From: CAZROT01 sp964601895
Lineage (GTDB): Bacteria > Pseudomonadota > Gammaproteobacteria > Enterobacterales > Enterobacteriaceae
Assembly (NCBI GenBank): GCA_964601895.1
Contig: CAZROT010000003.1
Location: 124,001-188,000 of the forward strand
Reading direction: 5' to 3'
DNA: 64,000 nucleotides
Part shown: positions 36,105 through 46,000 of the stretch, in pieces
Position numbering within the stretch: position 1 is the stretch's first letter
How the letters are laid out: each line of letters starts with the position of its first letter
The notes under the pieces: generated by a model
What the model saw: the letters and a program-made list of their open reading frames with translations, nothing else
Databases searched by the model: none
What the model was told of the DNA's origin: nothing
Program-made: the position numbers and the translations under genes

Positions 36105-36290
36105 TTGATATTGTTATCAGCGAAAAAGAGAAAATCTTACTTTTTAACAGCACTGTGTGATTGGGCGAGCTCTCAGTGTGACAGATTATCCAGCTCTGCG
36201 TCAGACAGGCCGGTGGAAAGTTTGACAATACCGCGCTCAACACCACTGGCAAGCAGCTGTCTGGCTATCTTTATAGCAGCCTGTTGCTCA

Positions 36291-36404
36291 CCCTCCATGT
36301 GTCCTTCCATACGCCCCTCCATGTGTCCCTCCATGTGTCCCTCCATGTGTCCCTCCATGTGTCCCTCCATGTGTCCTTCCATGCGCCCCTCCATGCGGCC
36401 TTCC
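36291..36404 (-). repeat. 12-bp tandem repeat encoding EG(H/R)M units
   Basis: About nine to ten 12-bp units (ATGGAGGGACAC and close variants) encode consecutive MEGH or MEGR in the Rpn C-terminal region. Identical neighbouring units suggest recent slippage. Such Met-Glu-Gly runs occur in other Rpn-family proteins. Confidence 0.9.
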
Positions 36405-36707
36405 TGCTTTAACTTCTGTGCGATGGTCATGATTTTCTCCCGATGTTGTGGTGTCTGACGTGTCAGCATGTCCAGAAGCTCAGGTACACTGGACGCATCA
36501 CCGTGCTGAAAAGCATAACATACTGTCGTATCAAAAAGTTCATCGCCGAGCGACCAGCTGTTGAGTAACAGTGCCAGCTTCTCTACCATTACGGTCACAT
36601 CCCTTGTCTGAATGTGTTTCTGCAGCAGTTCCAGTGCTGCGGCATTACGGTGGGTGAGAATTTTTTCATCCGGGATGACGGTAACATCAACCAGCACAAA
36701 AGGACGC

Positions 36708-36834
36708 ATACCCAAAGTATTTCGAGTTGCAGCAAGACGGCAAGAAGGCGAATCCCCATGAGCATAGACCCGCTATGTGATTGGGGTGAGTTTTCGCAGC
36801 CAACGCAGCTGCAGTTTGAAAGACGAAGGGTATA
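36708..36834 (-). repeat. ERIC-type repeat, copy 3, inserted in the Rpn gene
   Basis: This 127-bp element in the opposite orientation to copies 1 and 2 has ACCCAAAGTATTTCGAGTTGC at one end and GACGAAGGGTATA at the other. It splits the Rpn reading frame between codons for LAEK and RPFVLVD, with TA dinucleotides at both junctions. It is the only copy in the window inside a former coding sequence. Confidence 0.9.
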
Positions 36835-37340
36835 TACCTTTTCTGCCAGCTCAGGGTCTGCGAAGCAGTCAGGAAACCAGGTGGTATAAGGGTAGGGCCG
36901 TTTCTTTCCGTGATAGAACAGGATGGGGATTACCAGAGGCAATCTGTCATTTCCCTGGTCAATATGTGCCGTTGCATCACTGCCAGCGCATAGCGGGCAA
37001 GACGAAAAGCCATCAGCCGGTATGGGGTACTCTGGTGCTCGATGACACATCCGAGGTATCCCGTATCATTGCCGATACACATGCTGTAGACAATATCCGA
37101 GTAGTACTGGCGCAGGTCAGGCTCAACGAAGGAGGAGGATTCAATCGCCAGCGTATCCCATTTACACCTGTCTGCGATGTCCGCCGGTAAATGAATCTGC
37201 AGGAAATCTCTGGCCACGTCAGTACGACTGAGGAACTGGCGAAAAAAGGCATCATGAGGGTTTACAATAGCCATGGCCGTGTGTCTTGTGTGGGCGAATT
37301 TTCGCCAGTGATTGTACTTAAATTTTCTGCCACCCTGACC

Positions 37341-38714
37341 TCAATGAACACGCTTTTTCTGATAATACATTTTCACGTAATAACCCAGCAGCAGTAATGA
37401 CATCCATACCAGGCCGGCATACAAAGACAGACGTGTTGCCGGGAAATAACCAATTAATGCGATAATACCCAGCAGAAAAACCATCGCCGCCATTGACGTC
37501 AGCGCCCCACCGCGTAATGGAAATTCGAGCATGCTAACCTGTAGGCTGCTCAAGCGACGACGAAAAGCAATCTGAGAGCACAGGATCATAATCCAGACCC
37601 AGACTGTGGCAAACGTTGCCAGCGAAGCAATAATCAGAAACAGATTTTCCGGTACCAGGTACTTTAAGCAGGCAGCAACCAGCATGGTCATCATCATCAT
37701 CATGACGGTTATCCAGGGTATACCGCGCCTGGATAAGCGCTTAAACACCCGTGGCGCATGTCCCTGCTCGGCCAGTCCCTGTAACATTCTTGCCACACCG
37801 AATACGCCGCTGTTAATCGCTGATAAGGACGCCGTAATGGCGACAAAATTCAGGATACCTGCCGCAGCCGTAATCCCCATATGCTGAAACGTCAGTACAA
37901 ATGGACTGCCCTGCGTCCCCACCTGATTCCAGGGATACAGGCACATAATGACAAACAGGGTACCAATATAGAACACCAGAATGCGCCAGAGTACCGAGTT
38001 AATTGCCTGAGGAATTGATTTTTTTGGATCCTCGGCTTCACCGGCAGTAATACCAATAATTTCTATACCGCCATAGGCAAATATCACCAGCTGCAATGAC
38101 AGCAATACACCGGTTATACCATTACTGAAAAAACCACCATGAGACCAGAGATTATGAATACCCGTTGGCTGACCACCATTGCCGATTCCCCAGAAAATCA
38201 TGGCAATTCCTGCCACAATCATCAGGACAATTGTGGCCACTTTGAAAAAAGAAAACCAGAATTCGAGCTCACCAAATACTTTGACACTCATCAGATTAAC
38301 GGCACCAATGACCATAACGGCATTCAGCACCCAAATCCAGTGAGGTACCGACGGAAACCAGATGCTCATATAAATGCCAAACGCTGTTACATCAGCAATA
38401 ACAACGATCAACATCTCAAAACAATAAGTCCATCCCGTTATATAGCCTGCCATCGGGCCAAGGTAATCATGAGCATAACGTGAAAAAGCACTGGCCTGTG
38501 GGTTATGTACCGACATTTCACCCAAAGCACGCATGATAATAAACGCAACCACACCACCGATAAGATACGCCAGCAATACCGCCGGGCCGGCCATCTTAAT
38601 GGCGTCCGCTGATCCGTAAAACAACCCGGTACCAATCGCAGAGCCGAATGCCATAAAACGAATATGCCGCGCGGTCAATGCACGTTTCAGCGTGTGCTTT
38701 GGTGATGATTCCAT
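37341..38714 (-). CDS. proY: Amino-acid permease, ProY-like
   Basis: This is an APC-superfamily (AAT family) inner-membrane permease, probably importing proline or a related amino acid. It has 457 residues and about 12 helices. It is very close to E. coli ProY: RHIRFMAFGSAIGTGLFYGSADAIKMAGP, EMSVHNP, GYITGWTYCFE, MSVKVFGELEFWFSFFKVATI and FAYGGIEIIGITAGEAEDP. It lies downstream of brnQ on the same strand, as in E. coli, and next to the queA-secF cluster, but inverted relative to it. Confidence 0.93.
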   Translation of the reverse strand: MESSPKHTLKRALTARHIRFMAFGSAIGTGLFYGSADAIKMAGPAVLLAYLIGGVVAFIIMRALGEMSVHNPQASAFSRYAHDYLGPMAGYITGWTYCFEMLIVVIADVTAFGIYMSIWFPSVPHWIWVLNAVMVIGAVNLMSVKVFGELEFWFSFFKVATIVLMIVAGIAMIFWGIGNGGQPTGIHNLWSHGGFFSNGITGVLLSLQLVIFAYGGIEIIGITAGEAEDPKKSIPQAINSVLWRILVFYIGTLFVIMCLYPWNQVGTQGSPFVLTFQHMGITAAAGILNFVAITASLSAINSGVFGVARMLQGLAEQGHAPRVFKRLSRRGIPWITVMMMMMTMLVAACLKYLVPENLFLIIASLATFATVWVWIMILCSQIAFRRRLSSLQVSMLEFPLRGGALTSMAAMVFLLGIIALIGYFPATRLSLYAGLVWMSLLLLGYYVKMYYQKKRVH

Positions 38715-38799
38715 GTAACTCCCTAATTTTTTATAAACATTAAAATCAGCTTAACAAAGGATAATGCCTGTCTTAACAACAACCACAGCCGCCTGTGTG

Positions 38800-40116
38800 T
38801 TAACGATGAGCCTCCTGGTGGCAATATACCCTGTCATACAATCCGACGATTCCCATCATCAGCAGTGAAGGCAGAAACCATGCAAGCCCGTGATCAATAA
38901 GCGGTAAACTGTTAATTCTGGCAGGCAGCTGGCTGGCAAAAGCAGATATTTTTATCGCATCCAGCACACCAAAAAACAGGCTCACCAGCAGCACAGGAAC
39001 AAAAACCCGGGAGGCATTATTCCACCAGTGTGCGGTAAAGCTAAGGATAATTAATAAAATACAGGGAGGATAGATAGCAGTAAGCAGAGGAAGCGAAATC
39101 TCAATCAGCGTATTCAGACCTGCATTAGAAAACAACATGGAAAAAGCAGTAAGCATAAACACCAAGGTACGATAGGATAACGGCAGCTGTTTACTGAAAA
39201 ACTCAGCACAGGAACAGGTCAAGCCAACCGCGGTTACCATACAGGCAATAAAAATCAGCGCAGACAGAAAAAAATGGCCGACATTGCCAAAAGCATACTG
39301 AACATAAGCATGAAGAATCACGGCACCATTCCCTGCCCCATTGACCAACGCACCACTCTCGGCACCCAGTTTAAATAAACTGAGATAAACCAGCGTCATA
39401 CCACTACCTGCAATGATACCCGCCCACAGGGTATAACGGGTCAGCAGAGAAGGTGAAAATATGCCACGATTGCGTACCGTGTTAATAATCACAAGGCCAA
39501 AAACCATCGCACCCAGCGTATCCATGGTCAGATATCCATTGATAAAACCGGCAGAAAAGGGCTTGTGTTCATACACATCAGTCGCGCTAACAAAAGAGCC
39601 ACAGGGCCAGAATATGGCTGCAATGCCCAGAATGATTAATGAAATGATTTTTAGTGGCGCTAAAAAGTGACCGATAGTATCCAGTAAATGATGGGGATAA
39701 AGAGAGAGACCTGCCACCAGCACAAAATAAATCAGACTGTAAATCAATAATGGCACTGCTCCCGGCTCTGTGAACGGAGCGATGCCAATTTCAAAAGAAA
39801 CCGTTGCTGCCCGCGGTATGGCGAAAAGCGGGCCCACCGCAAGATAACAGATTACCGAGAGTATCATACCAGCACGACGGCCTACAGGGGCGCTTAAAAT
39901 ATCAATGCCTCCGCCTGCTCTTGCCAGCGCAACGAGAGCCACTACAGGTAATCCTACCGCCGTTATTAAAAAACCCGCGGCAGCGTACCACACATGCTCT
40001 CCGGATTGCAGACCCACCAGAGGAGGAAAAATGATATTACCGGCACCGACAAACAGAGCAAACGTCATGAATCCCAATGCCAGGACATTCCTGAATGATA
40101 ATGAATCAGAATTCAT
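38800..40116 (-). CDS. brnQ: Branched-chain amino acid:cation symporter BrnQ
   Basis: BrnQ imports leucine, isoleucine and valine. The protein of about 438 residues matches E. coli BrnQ: ALGFMTFALFVGAGNIIFPPLVGLQSGEHVW, CYLAVGPLFAIPRAATVSFE, GYLTMDTLGAMVFG and LTAIYPPCI. ATG 40116 (MNSDSLSF) is used by alignment; an upstream TTG at 40128 is possible. proY follows 85 bp downstream. An ERIC element lies about 140 bp upstream. Confidence 0.95.
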   Translation of the reverse strand: MNSDSLSFRNVLALGFMTFALFVGAGNIIFPPLVGLQSGEHVWYAAAGFLITAVGLPVVALVALARAGGGIDILSAPVGRRAGMILSVICYLAVGPLFAIPRAATVSFEIGIAPFTEPGAVPLLIYSLIYFVLVAGLSLYPHHLLDTIGHFLAPLKIISLIILGIAAIFWPCGSFVSATDVYEHKPFSAGFINGYLTMDTLGAMVFGLVIINTVRNRGIFSPSLLTRYTLWAGIIAGSGMTLVYLSLFKLGAESGALVNGAGNGAVILHAYVQYAFGNVGHFFLSALIFIACMVTAVGLTCSCAEFFSKQLPLSYRTLVFMLTAFSMLFSNAGLNTLIEISLPLLTAIYPPCILLIILSFTAHWWNNASRVFVPVLLVSLFFGVLDAIKISAFASQLPARINSLPLIDHGLAWFLPSLLMMGIVGLYDRVYCHQEAHR

Positions 40117-40255
40117 AATTAATATCAATTTCCATGTTTAATGAATAAAAAACAACACCCATTCCCTGTTTTAAGGTAAGAACGACGCAGGCTTTTTGAG
40201 CAGAATACAACTGGCAGGTAAATTTCAGTGAATCCTCATACAACACAGCATCAGC

Positions 40256-40381
40256 TATACCCAAAGTATTTCGAATTGCAGCAAGGCGGTAAGAACACGA
40301 ACTCCATGAGCATAGACATACTATGTGATTGGGTGAGCGTTCGAAGTCAACACAGCTGCAGTTTGAAAGACGAAGGGTATA
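40256..40381 (-). repeat. ERIC-type intergenic repeat, copy 4
   Basis: This 126-bp element starts TATACCCAAAGTATTTCG and ends GACGAAGGGTATA, in the same orientation as copy 3. It lies in the minus-strand interval between the kynA stop and the brnQ start, so it could be part of a kynA read-through transcript or of the brnQ upstream region. Confidence 0.9.
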
Positions 40382-40550
40382 GAATGTAACAACAACAGAG
40401 AGGAATTTCCACAGGCAATGCAGGAAGGCAGGGCCAGTCTTAATACTACAACCCCGCTTTACCTGATGTGCATAAAAATAAAACAATAGCATGCGCCAGC
40501 GCCCTGCATTATTAATACTTTCCCTATTTAAAAAACAGTAACCTGACTAA

Positions 40551-41393
40551 TTACAACAGGGTACGCAGGGCAAACAGTTCAGGAAACAACACGACGTCCA
40601 GCATCTTACGTAAGTAATTTACTCCCGTCGTTCCTCCTGTGCCCGTTTTAAACCCGATGATACGCTCAACGGTCATGACATGGCGATAGCGCCAGACACG
40701 AAAAGCCGATTCCAGCTCTACCAGATTTTCAGCCAGTTCATAGAGCAGATGATATTTTTCCGGTGCCTGATACACCTGCAGCCATGCCTGCTGCACGGAA
40801 GCGTTGAGTTGCACTGGCTGGCGCCAGTCCTGTTGCAAACGACTGGCGTCCACAGGTATGCCACTTCTCGCCATACATAAAATAGCTTCATCATAGATAG
40901 ATGGCGTGGCCAGGACCGCTTCCAGTTTAGCGTAATCCTGAGGAATTTTACGATACATGGTTAACAGCGCCGCATTTTTATTACCTAAAATAAATTCCAG
41001 TTCACGATACTGACATGACTGAAAACCAGAGGCAGTTCCGAGATGGGGCCTGAGTGCCATGTATTCTAATGGAGTCATGGTTGCCAGAACGTCCCAGGCA
41101 TGGATTAACTGCTCCATGATACGCGTAATGCGTGAAAACAATTTTAATGCGCACAGCAGATTATCATCGCGTATCTGTCTGCAGAGTGCATGTAATTCGT
41201 ATAGCATTAACTTCATCCACAGCTCACTGGTTTGATGCTGGATAATGAACAGCATTTCACTGTGATTAAGCGAAAGAGGATGCTGTGCAGAAAGCAGTTG
41301 TTCCAGCCTTAAGTAATCACCATAAGTGATATCATTACCAACATCCATTTTGGCACCATGCCAGGAAGCGGACTTAATTTGTTCGGTCTTCAT
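40551..41393 (-). CDS. kynA: Tryptophan 2,3-dioxygenase
   Basis: This heme enzyme opens the indole ring of L-tryptophan to N-formylkynurenine. The 280-residue protein has the family pattern: TYGDYLRLEQLL, HSEMLFIIQHQTSELWMKL, ASGFQSCQYRELEFILGNK, the proximal heme region WRYRHVMTVERIIGFKTGTGGTTGVNYL, and FPELFALRTLL at the C-terminus. GGAGG lies five bases before ATG 41393. No other kynurenine-pathway gene is adjacent, and the gene is unusual between brnQ and sbcD, where E. coli has phoBR. Confidence 0.94.
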   Translation of the reverse strand: MKTEQIKSASWHGAKMDVGNDITYGDYLRLEQLLSAQHPLSLNHSEMLFIIQHQTSELWMKLMLYELHALCRQIRDDNLLCALKLFSRITRIMEQLIHAWDVLATMTPLEYMALRPHLGTASGFQSCQYRELEFILGNKNAALLTMYRKIPQDYAKLEAVLATPSIYDEAILCMARSGIPVDASRLQQDWRQPVQLNASVQQAWLQVYQAPEKYHLLYELAENLVELESAFRVWRYRHVMTVERIIGFKTGTGGTTGVNYLRKMLDVVLFPELFALRTLL

Positions 41394-41796
41394 ACATGCC
41401 TCCACGCGTTAAAATGGCCAGGATTTAATAATGAGCGGATTTTGAAGCCATAAATTTCATATGCGCTGATATTATTATTTTTGATTAATTCATAATTCAT
41501 AATTCATAATTTATATTTATATAATAAACCTGAAATAATAAAACTCTCTACTGGATCACAGATACAACAGTTATTAACAAAAAAATTTTAATTGATCTGA
41601 ATACCGTCCAGCGGTTTTTGCTGTCATCTTCTCCTGCCAGCGCTATATAATGTCTCCATTGGTGGCACCTGAGCGAAATATCGCAACCACCAATAAAACA
41701 ACGTAAAATGATGGATTAAACATCACCGACCTGATGCATGCAGGACTACCGACATAATAAATTTCATACTGGCACTAACAACGCAGCGTTGACGAC
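41394..41796. other. Divergent promoter region kynA/sbcD with short tandem repeat
   Basis: This interval of about 400 bp separates divergent kynA and sbcD. It is AT-rich near kynA and includes three tandem 8-bp AATTCATA units around 41488-41511. No gene is supported. Promoter elements for both genes should lie here, but I cannot place them with confidence. Confidence 0.4.
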
Positions 41797-43053
41797 ATGC
41801 GTATCATACATACTTCCGACTGGCATCTTGGTCAGTCTTTTTTCACTAAAAACCGGGCCGCGGAGCATCGGGAATTTCTCCGCTGGCTGGTTGAACAGGT
41901 CACGGATAACCAGGTCGATGCACTGATTGTCGCAGGAGATATCTTTGATAGCGGCTCTCCGCCCAGCTACGCACGCGAATTATATAATCGCTTTGTTGTC
42001 GACCTGCAGGCCACCCGCTGCCAGCTGGTTATCCTCGGTGGGAATCACGATTCCGTCGCTACCTTAAATGAATCACGCCGGCTATTTTCTCATCTGAATA
42101 CCAGCGTGATTGCCAGCGTTGAATCCTCTCTGAGCCGCCAGATTATCCTGTTAAAAGACCGGTATGGCGCTCCGGGGGCGCTACTATGTGCTGTTCCATT
42201 TGTGCGCGCGCGGGATTTGGTCACCAGCAATGCGGGAGAATCGGCCGATAAAAAAAACCTGACATTGCAGGAAGCTATCACCCGACACTATCAGGAACTG
42301 CACCAGATGGCACTGATGCGCCGTAGCGCATTAAATCTGCCCTTACCCATTATCACCACTGGTCATCTCACGACAACCGGTGCCAGTTTATCTGATTCAG
42401 TGCGTGAGCTTTATATAGGGACACTTAAGGCCTTTCCAGCCAGCGCCTTTCCCCCGGCAGATTATATTGCTCTGGGTCATATTCATTGTGCCCAGCAGGT
42501 AGCATCATCAGCGCATATTCGTTACAGTGGTGCGCCCATTCCACTGAGCTTCGATGAATCAGATAAAGACAAAAGTGTTTTTCTGGTGGAATTTGCGCAA
42601 CAGAGCCTGCACTCCGTCACTCCATTGACTATTCCCTGCTGGCAACCGATGCAGCTTATCAAAGGCGCAATAAGTCAGATAGAACAACAGCTCCTGACCT
42701 TCAACAGGTACCAGGGGAAATTACCCGTTTGGTTAAGTATTGAGGTAGAAGCGCAATCCTGGCTCAGTGATATACAAAAGCACATCCAGATGCTTTGTGC
42801 CGAATTACCTGTGGAAGTCATTTTACTGCGTCGCAGCCAGCGCCAGCGCCACAGTCTGCAGCTTCAGGCAAAAGAAACACTTCATGAATTAACCATCAAT
42901 GAGGTTTTCGAACGGCGCCTGGCACAGGAGCCCATTATTGACCAACAGCGTCAGATAAGGTTACGTCAGTTATTCGGGCAAATCACTGAAGAAGTCAGTC
43001 ATCATGGAGCGCTATTACATGAAAATACTCAGCCTGCGTCTGAAGAATATTAA
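41797..43053 (+). CDS. sbcD: Nuclease SbcCD subunit D
   Basis: SbcD is the Mre11-type phosphoesterase that cuts hairpins and protein-blocked DNA ends with SbcC. The 418-residue protein has all metal-binding motifs: DWHLGQ near the start, AGDIFDSG, GGNHDS, TTGHLTT and LGHIHCAQQ. Its 3' end overlaps the sbcC start by 35 bp, so the two are translationally linked. Confidence 0.96.
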   Translation: MRIIHTSDWHLGQSFFTKNRAAEHREFLRWLVEQVTDNQVDALIVAGDIFDSGSPPSYARELYNRFVVDLQATRCQLVILGGNHDSVATLNESRRLFSHLNTSVIASVESSLSRQIILLKDRYGAPGALLCAVPFVRARDLVTSNAGESADKKNLTLQEAITRHYQELHQMALMRRSALNLPLPIITTGHLTTTGASLSDSVRELYIGTLKAFPASAFPPADYIALGHIHCAQQVASSAHIRYSGAPIPLSFDESDKDKSVFLVEFAQQSLHSVTPLTIPCWQPMQLIKGAISQIEQQLLTFNRYQGKLPVWLSIEVEAQSWLSDIQKHIQMLCAELPVEVILLRRSQRQRHSLQLQAKETLHELTINEVFERRLAQEPIIDQQRQIRLRQLFGQITEEVSHHGALLHENTQPASEEY

Positions 43054-46000
43054 TTCGCTCAAAGATGAATGGAAAATAGATTTTACTGCAGAGCCCTTTG
43101 CCAGTAATGGGCTGTTTTTCATCACAGGATCCACAGGAGCGGGTAAAACTACGTTGCTGGATGCCATCTGCCTTGCGCTTTATCATCGCACGCCGCGTCT
43201 GGAAATCTCAACATCACAAAATGAACTGATGACACGCTATACTGCAGAATCACTGGCGGAAGTAGAGTTCGAAATGCGTGGCATCGGTTATCGTGCCTTC
43301 TGGAGCCAGCGTAGAGCTAAAAATTCACCGCAGGGTAACCTGCAGCCTGCTAAGGTTGAACTGGCGTTGCGTGCTAGCGGTAAAATTCTGGCGGATAAAG
43401 TACAGGATAAACTGGCATTAATCATCAAAATCACGGGTCTGGATTTTGCACGTTTTAATAAATCGATGATGTTATCTCAGGGACAGTTTGCTGCTTTTCT
43501 CAATACTCATGCTAATGACAGGGCAGAATTACTGGAAAAACTGACAGGCAGTGAAATTTATTCCACCCTGTCGATGCAGGTATTCCTGCGCCATAAACAG
43601 GCAAAAGTGCATCTCGACGGCCTGCATGCACAGGCTGATGCTATTGAGCTGCTTGACGAAAAAGGCTATCAGGACTTAACGCAGCAACTGCAGAATCTTA
43701 AGGTAGAGGAGCAAAGTCTGCTACATCAGCAAGAGCAGCTGCAAGCGCATCAACAATGGCTGAAGCAGGAAAATGAGCTGCAGCAGACGCACGCACAACT
43801 GAGCAGACAGCTGACAGAAGCCAGCGCGCGCTTACACCATGCCAGACCACAACTGGAAAAACTGGCAGACAGTGAGCGGGCAGAAAAACTACGCCCTCTG
43901 TACGATAATGAAGAACATGCCCTGCAGGAGTTGCACAAGGTAGAGCAGCATATCAGTCAATTATCCGAAGAAGCACAGCAGCAACAGACAGCACTGCTGT
44001 CATTGATAAACGCCAGTGAACAGGCGCAGCGCATTGTGCATGAGAGTACACAATACCTGCAGGAACAGGAAGCTGTCATCAACCAACAGGTTATTCCTCT
44101 CGACCATCAAATCCACCTGTTAGAGCAAGCGCTGGTACAACAGGAGCAGGAACAGCAACAGCTGCAAGACAGAGTAGCACAGAAACAATTAGAGACTAGC
44201 GCGCACAAACAGCAGATACAGCAGATTGAACAGAAACTTGCTGAGCTTTCTCACTGGCCTGGTGAACACCCTCACTACCCGCATTGGGGTAGCTGGATTA
44301 CTTTGTGGCGTGAACGCCTGACCGGGTTTGCGCATGACGAAAAAACAGATAAAGCCTGCCAGGCAAGATGCAGAAAATTACAAAAACAGCTACAACAACT
44401 GAATCTGCGAAAAAATGCACTGCAAAGCACAGATAAGCACCAGCGAGAACGCAATGAGCAGGCTTTCCTGAAACTGACCGCTGCCAGAAAAAACTACACC
44501 AGCTTACGTTATACACAAGAAGAGCAGGCTGCATCACAGGAATTCAGCACTCTGATACAACAACGACCAGCACGACAGCGATTAAGTAACCTGACGGCGC
44601 TTATCCATCACGCACAGAGCCAGCTAACGCAACAAAACCGGCGACTTACAGAGCAGGTGCACAAGATAGAGGAATGCCTGTTACAACACACCCGACATTG
44701 CCAGGCATCTGAACAACAAAATCAGGAACTGGGTACACAACAGCGCCTGCTGGAACAACAGCAGCAACAACTGAAACAGGACATCGCGCACACTGAAGCA
44801 CAACTTAGCGATTACCTGCATCAGTGGCAGATATTGGCTGAGACGCTTATGCCCGGTATGTCGCTAAAACAACCGTCAATAGTTGAAAGTTATCTCAATC
44901 ACTGTGAAATAAGAGAACAGCATTTACAACAGCAGCTCATCACCCTGGAGGAGGCCAGCCAATACTGGCATCAGGTAAGGGATGAATGGGACAGGATACT
45001 GGCTGACAATCAGTCAAATGAACAGGCATATGCACTGAACAGCCTGCAGATTGCCACAACCGAATGTACGCTGGCAGAATTACAGCAAACCACGGCGGCG
45101 CAACAACAGCATAGCGCATCCCAGTATGCCGACTTTGCCCAGACACTGGCACAATTCTCACTGCCACTGCCAGAGAAACAGGATTACTCACAATGGCTGA
45201 ATGCACGCCAGCAGGAATGGCACACCTGGCAGGAAGCACAGCAGGAAAAGAAGACACTGGAATCTCAATTAATCGCACTGACTACCAAAACAGACACGCT
45301 GGAACAGAGCCTGCAGGAAGTAATCCAGCGCGCCGGAGGACTAAATGAACAAAAGCAGCATCATACAAAACAACTGACTGCCGCAAAGCAACAAAGACAG
45401 CTTTTGTTGGGAGAGTGTGATGTGGAAGAAGCACGTTCAGCAATGCGCCAGCAAAACAACACTTATCAACACACCCTGCAACTTGCACAACATCGTCTGC
45501 AACAGGCCCATGAAACGCATAATATTCTAACCGGCCAGATACACTGCATTACGCAACAGCAGCGACAAAAAAAAAGCGACTGGCAACAGGCAAAATCCAG
45601 CTTCACGCATGCATTGAGCCAGAGCGTATTTACTGATAAGACATCCTTTCTGCAGGCACTACTTAGTGAAATGCAACGCCAGCAGCTAACTGCATTAAAA
45701 GAGCAGTTATCCCGACAGGTACAGGAAATGCAGCTCTTATCACAACAAATACAGCAGGCACTGGAGAAACACCGACAGGAAAGCGCGCCATTACCACATT
45801 TTCTCCCGGACAATATCACCACTGAGTTGACTCAATTGAATGCCACACTAAAAAATAATGTGCTGCAACAGGGAGAGCTGTGCCAGCGTCTGGAAAAGGA
45901 TGCAACACACAGAGCCAATCAACAGCAATTGCTGCTGCAGATTCATCACAGCCAGCAGGAATACGATGACTTGTGCTATCTGAACCAGTTAATCGGCTCC

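Larger units (their letters stand above)
36173..37274 (-). pseudogene. Rpn-family recombination-promoting nuclease, disrupted
   Basis: Rpn proteins (PF04754, PD-(D/E)XK fold) are DNA endonucleases linked to recombination. The N-terminal piece starts MAIVNPHDAFFRQFLSRTDVA and contains SDIVYSMCIG and GCVIEHQST. The frame is lost near 36955-36965, between AVMQRHI and DQGNDRLPLVIPILFYHG. It is broken again by an ERIC element after FADPELAEK (36834-36708). The distal piece resumes with RPFVLVDVTVIPDEKILTHRN. It ends with a run of EGxM repeats and GVERGIVKLSTGLSDAELDNL, typical of the family C-terminus. Two independent lesions make it a pseudogene. Confidence 0.88.
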
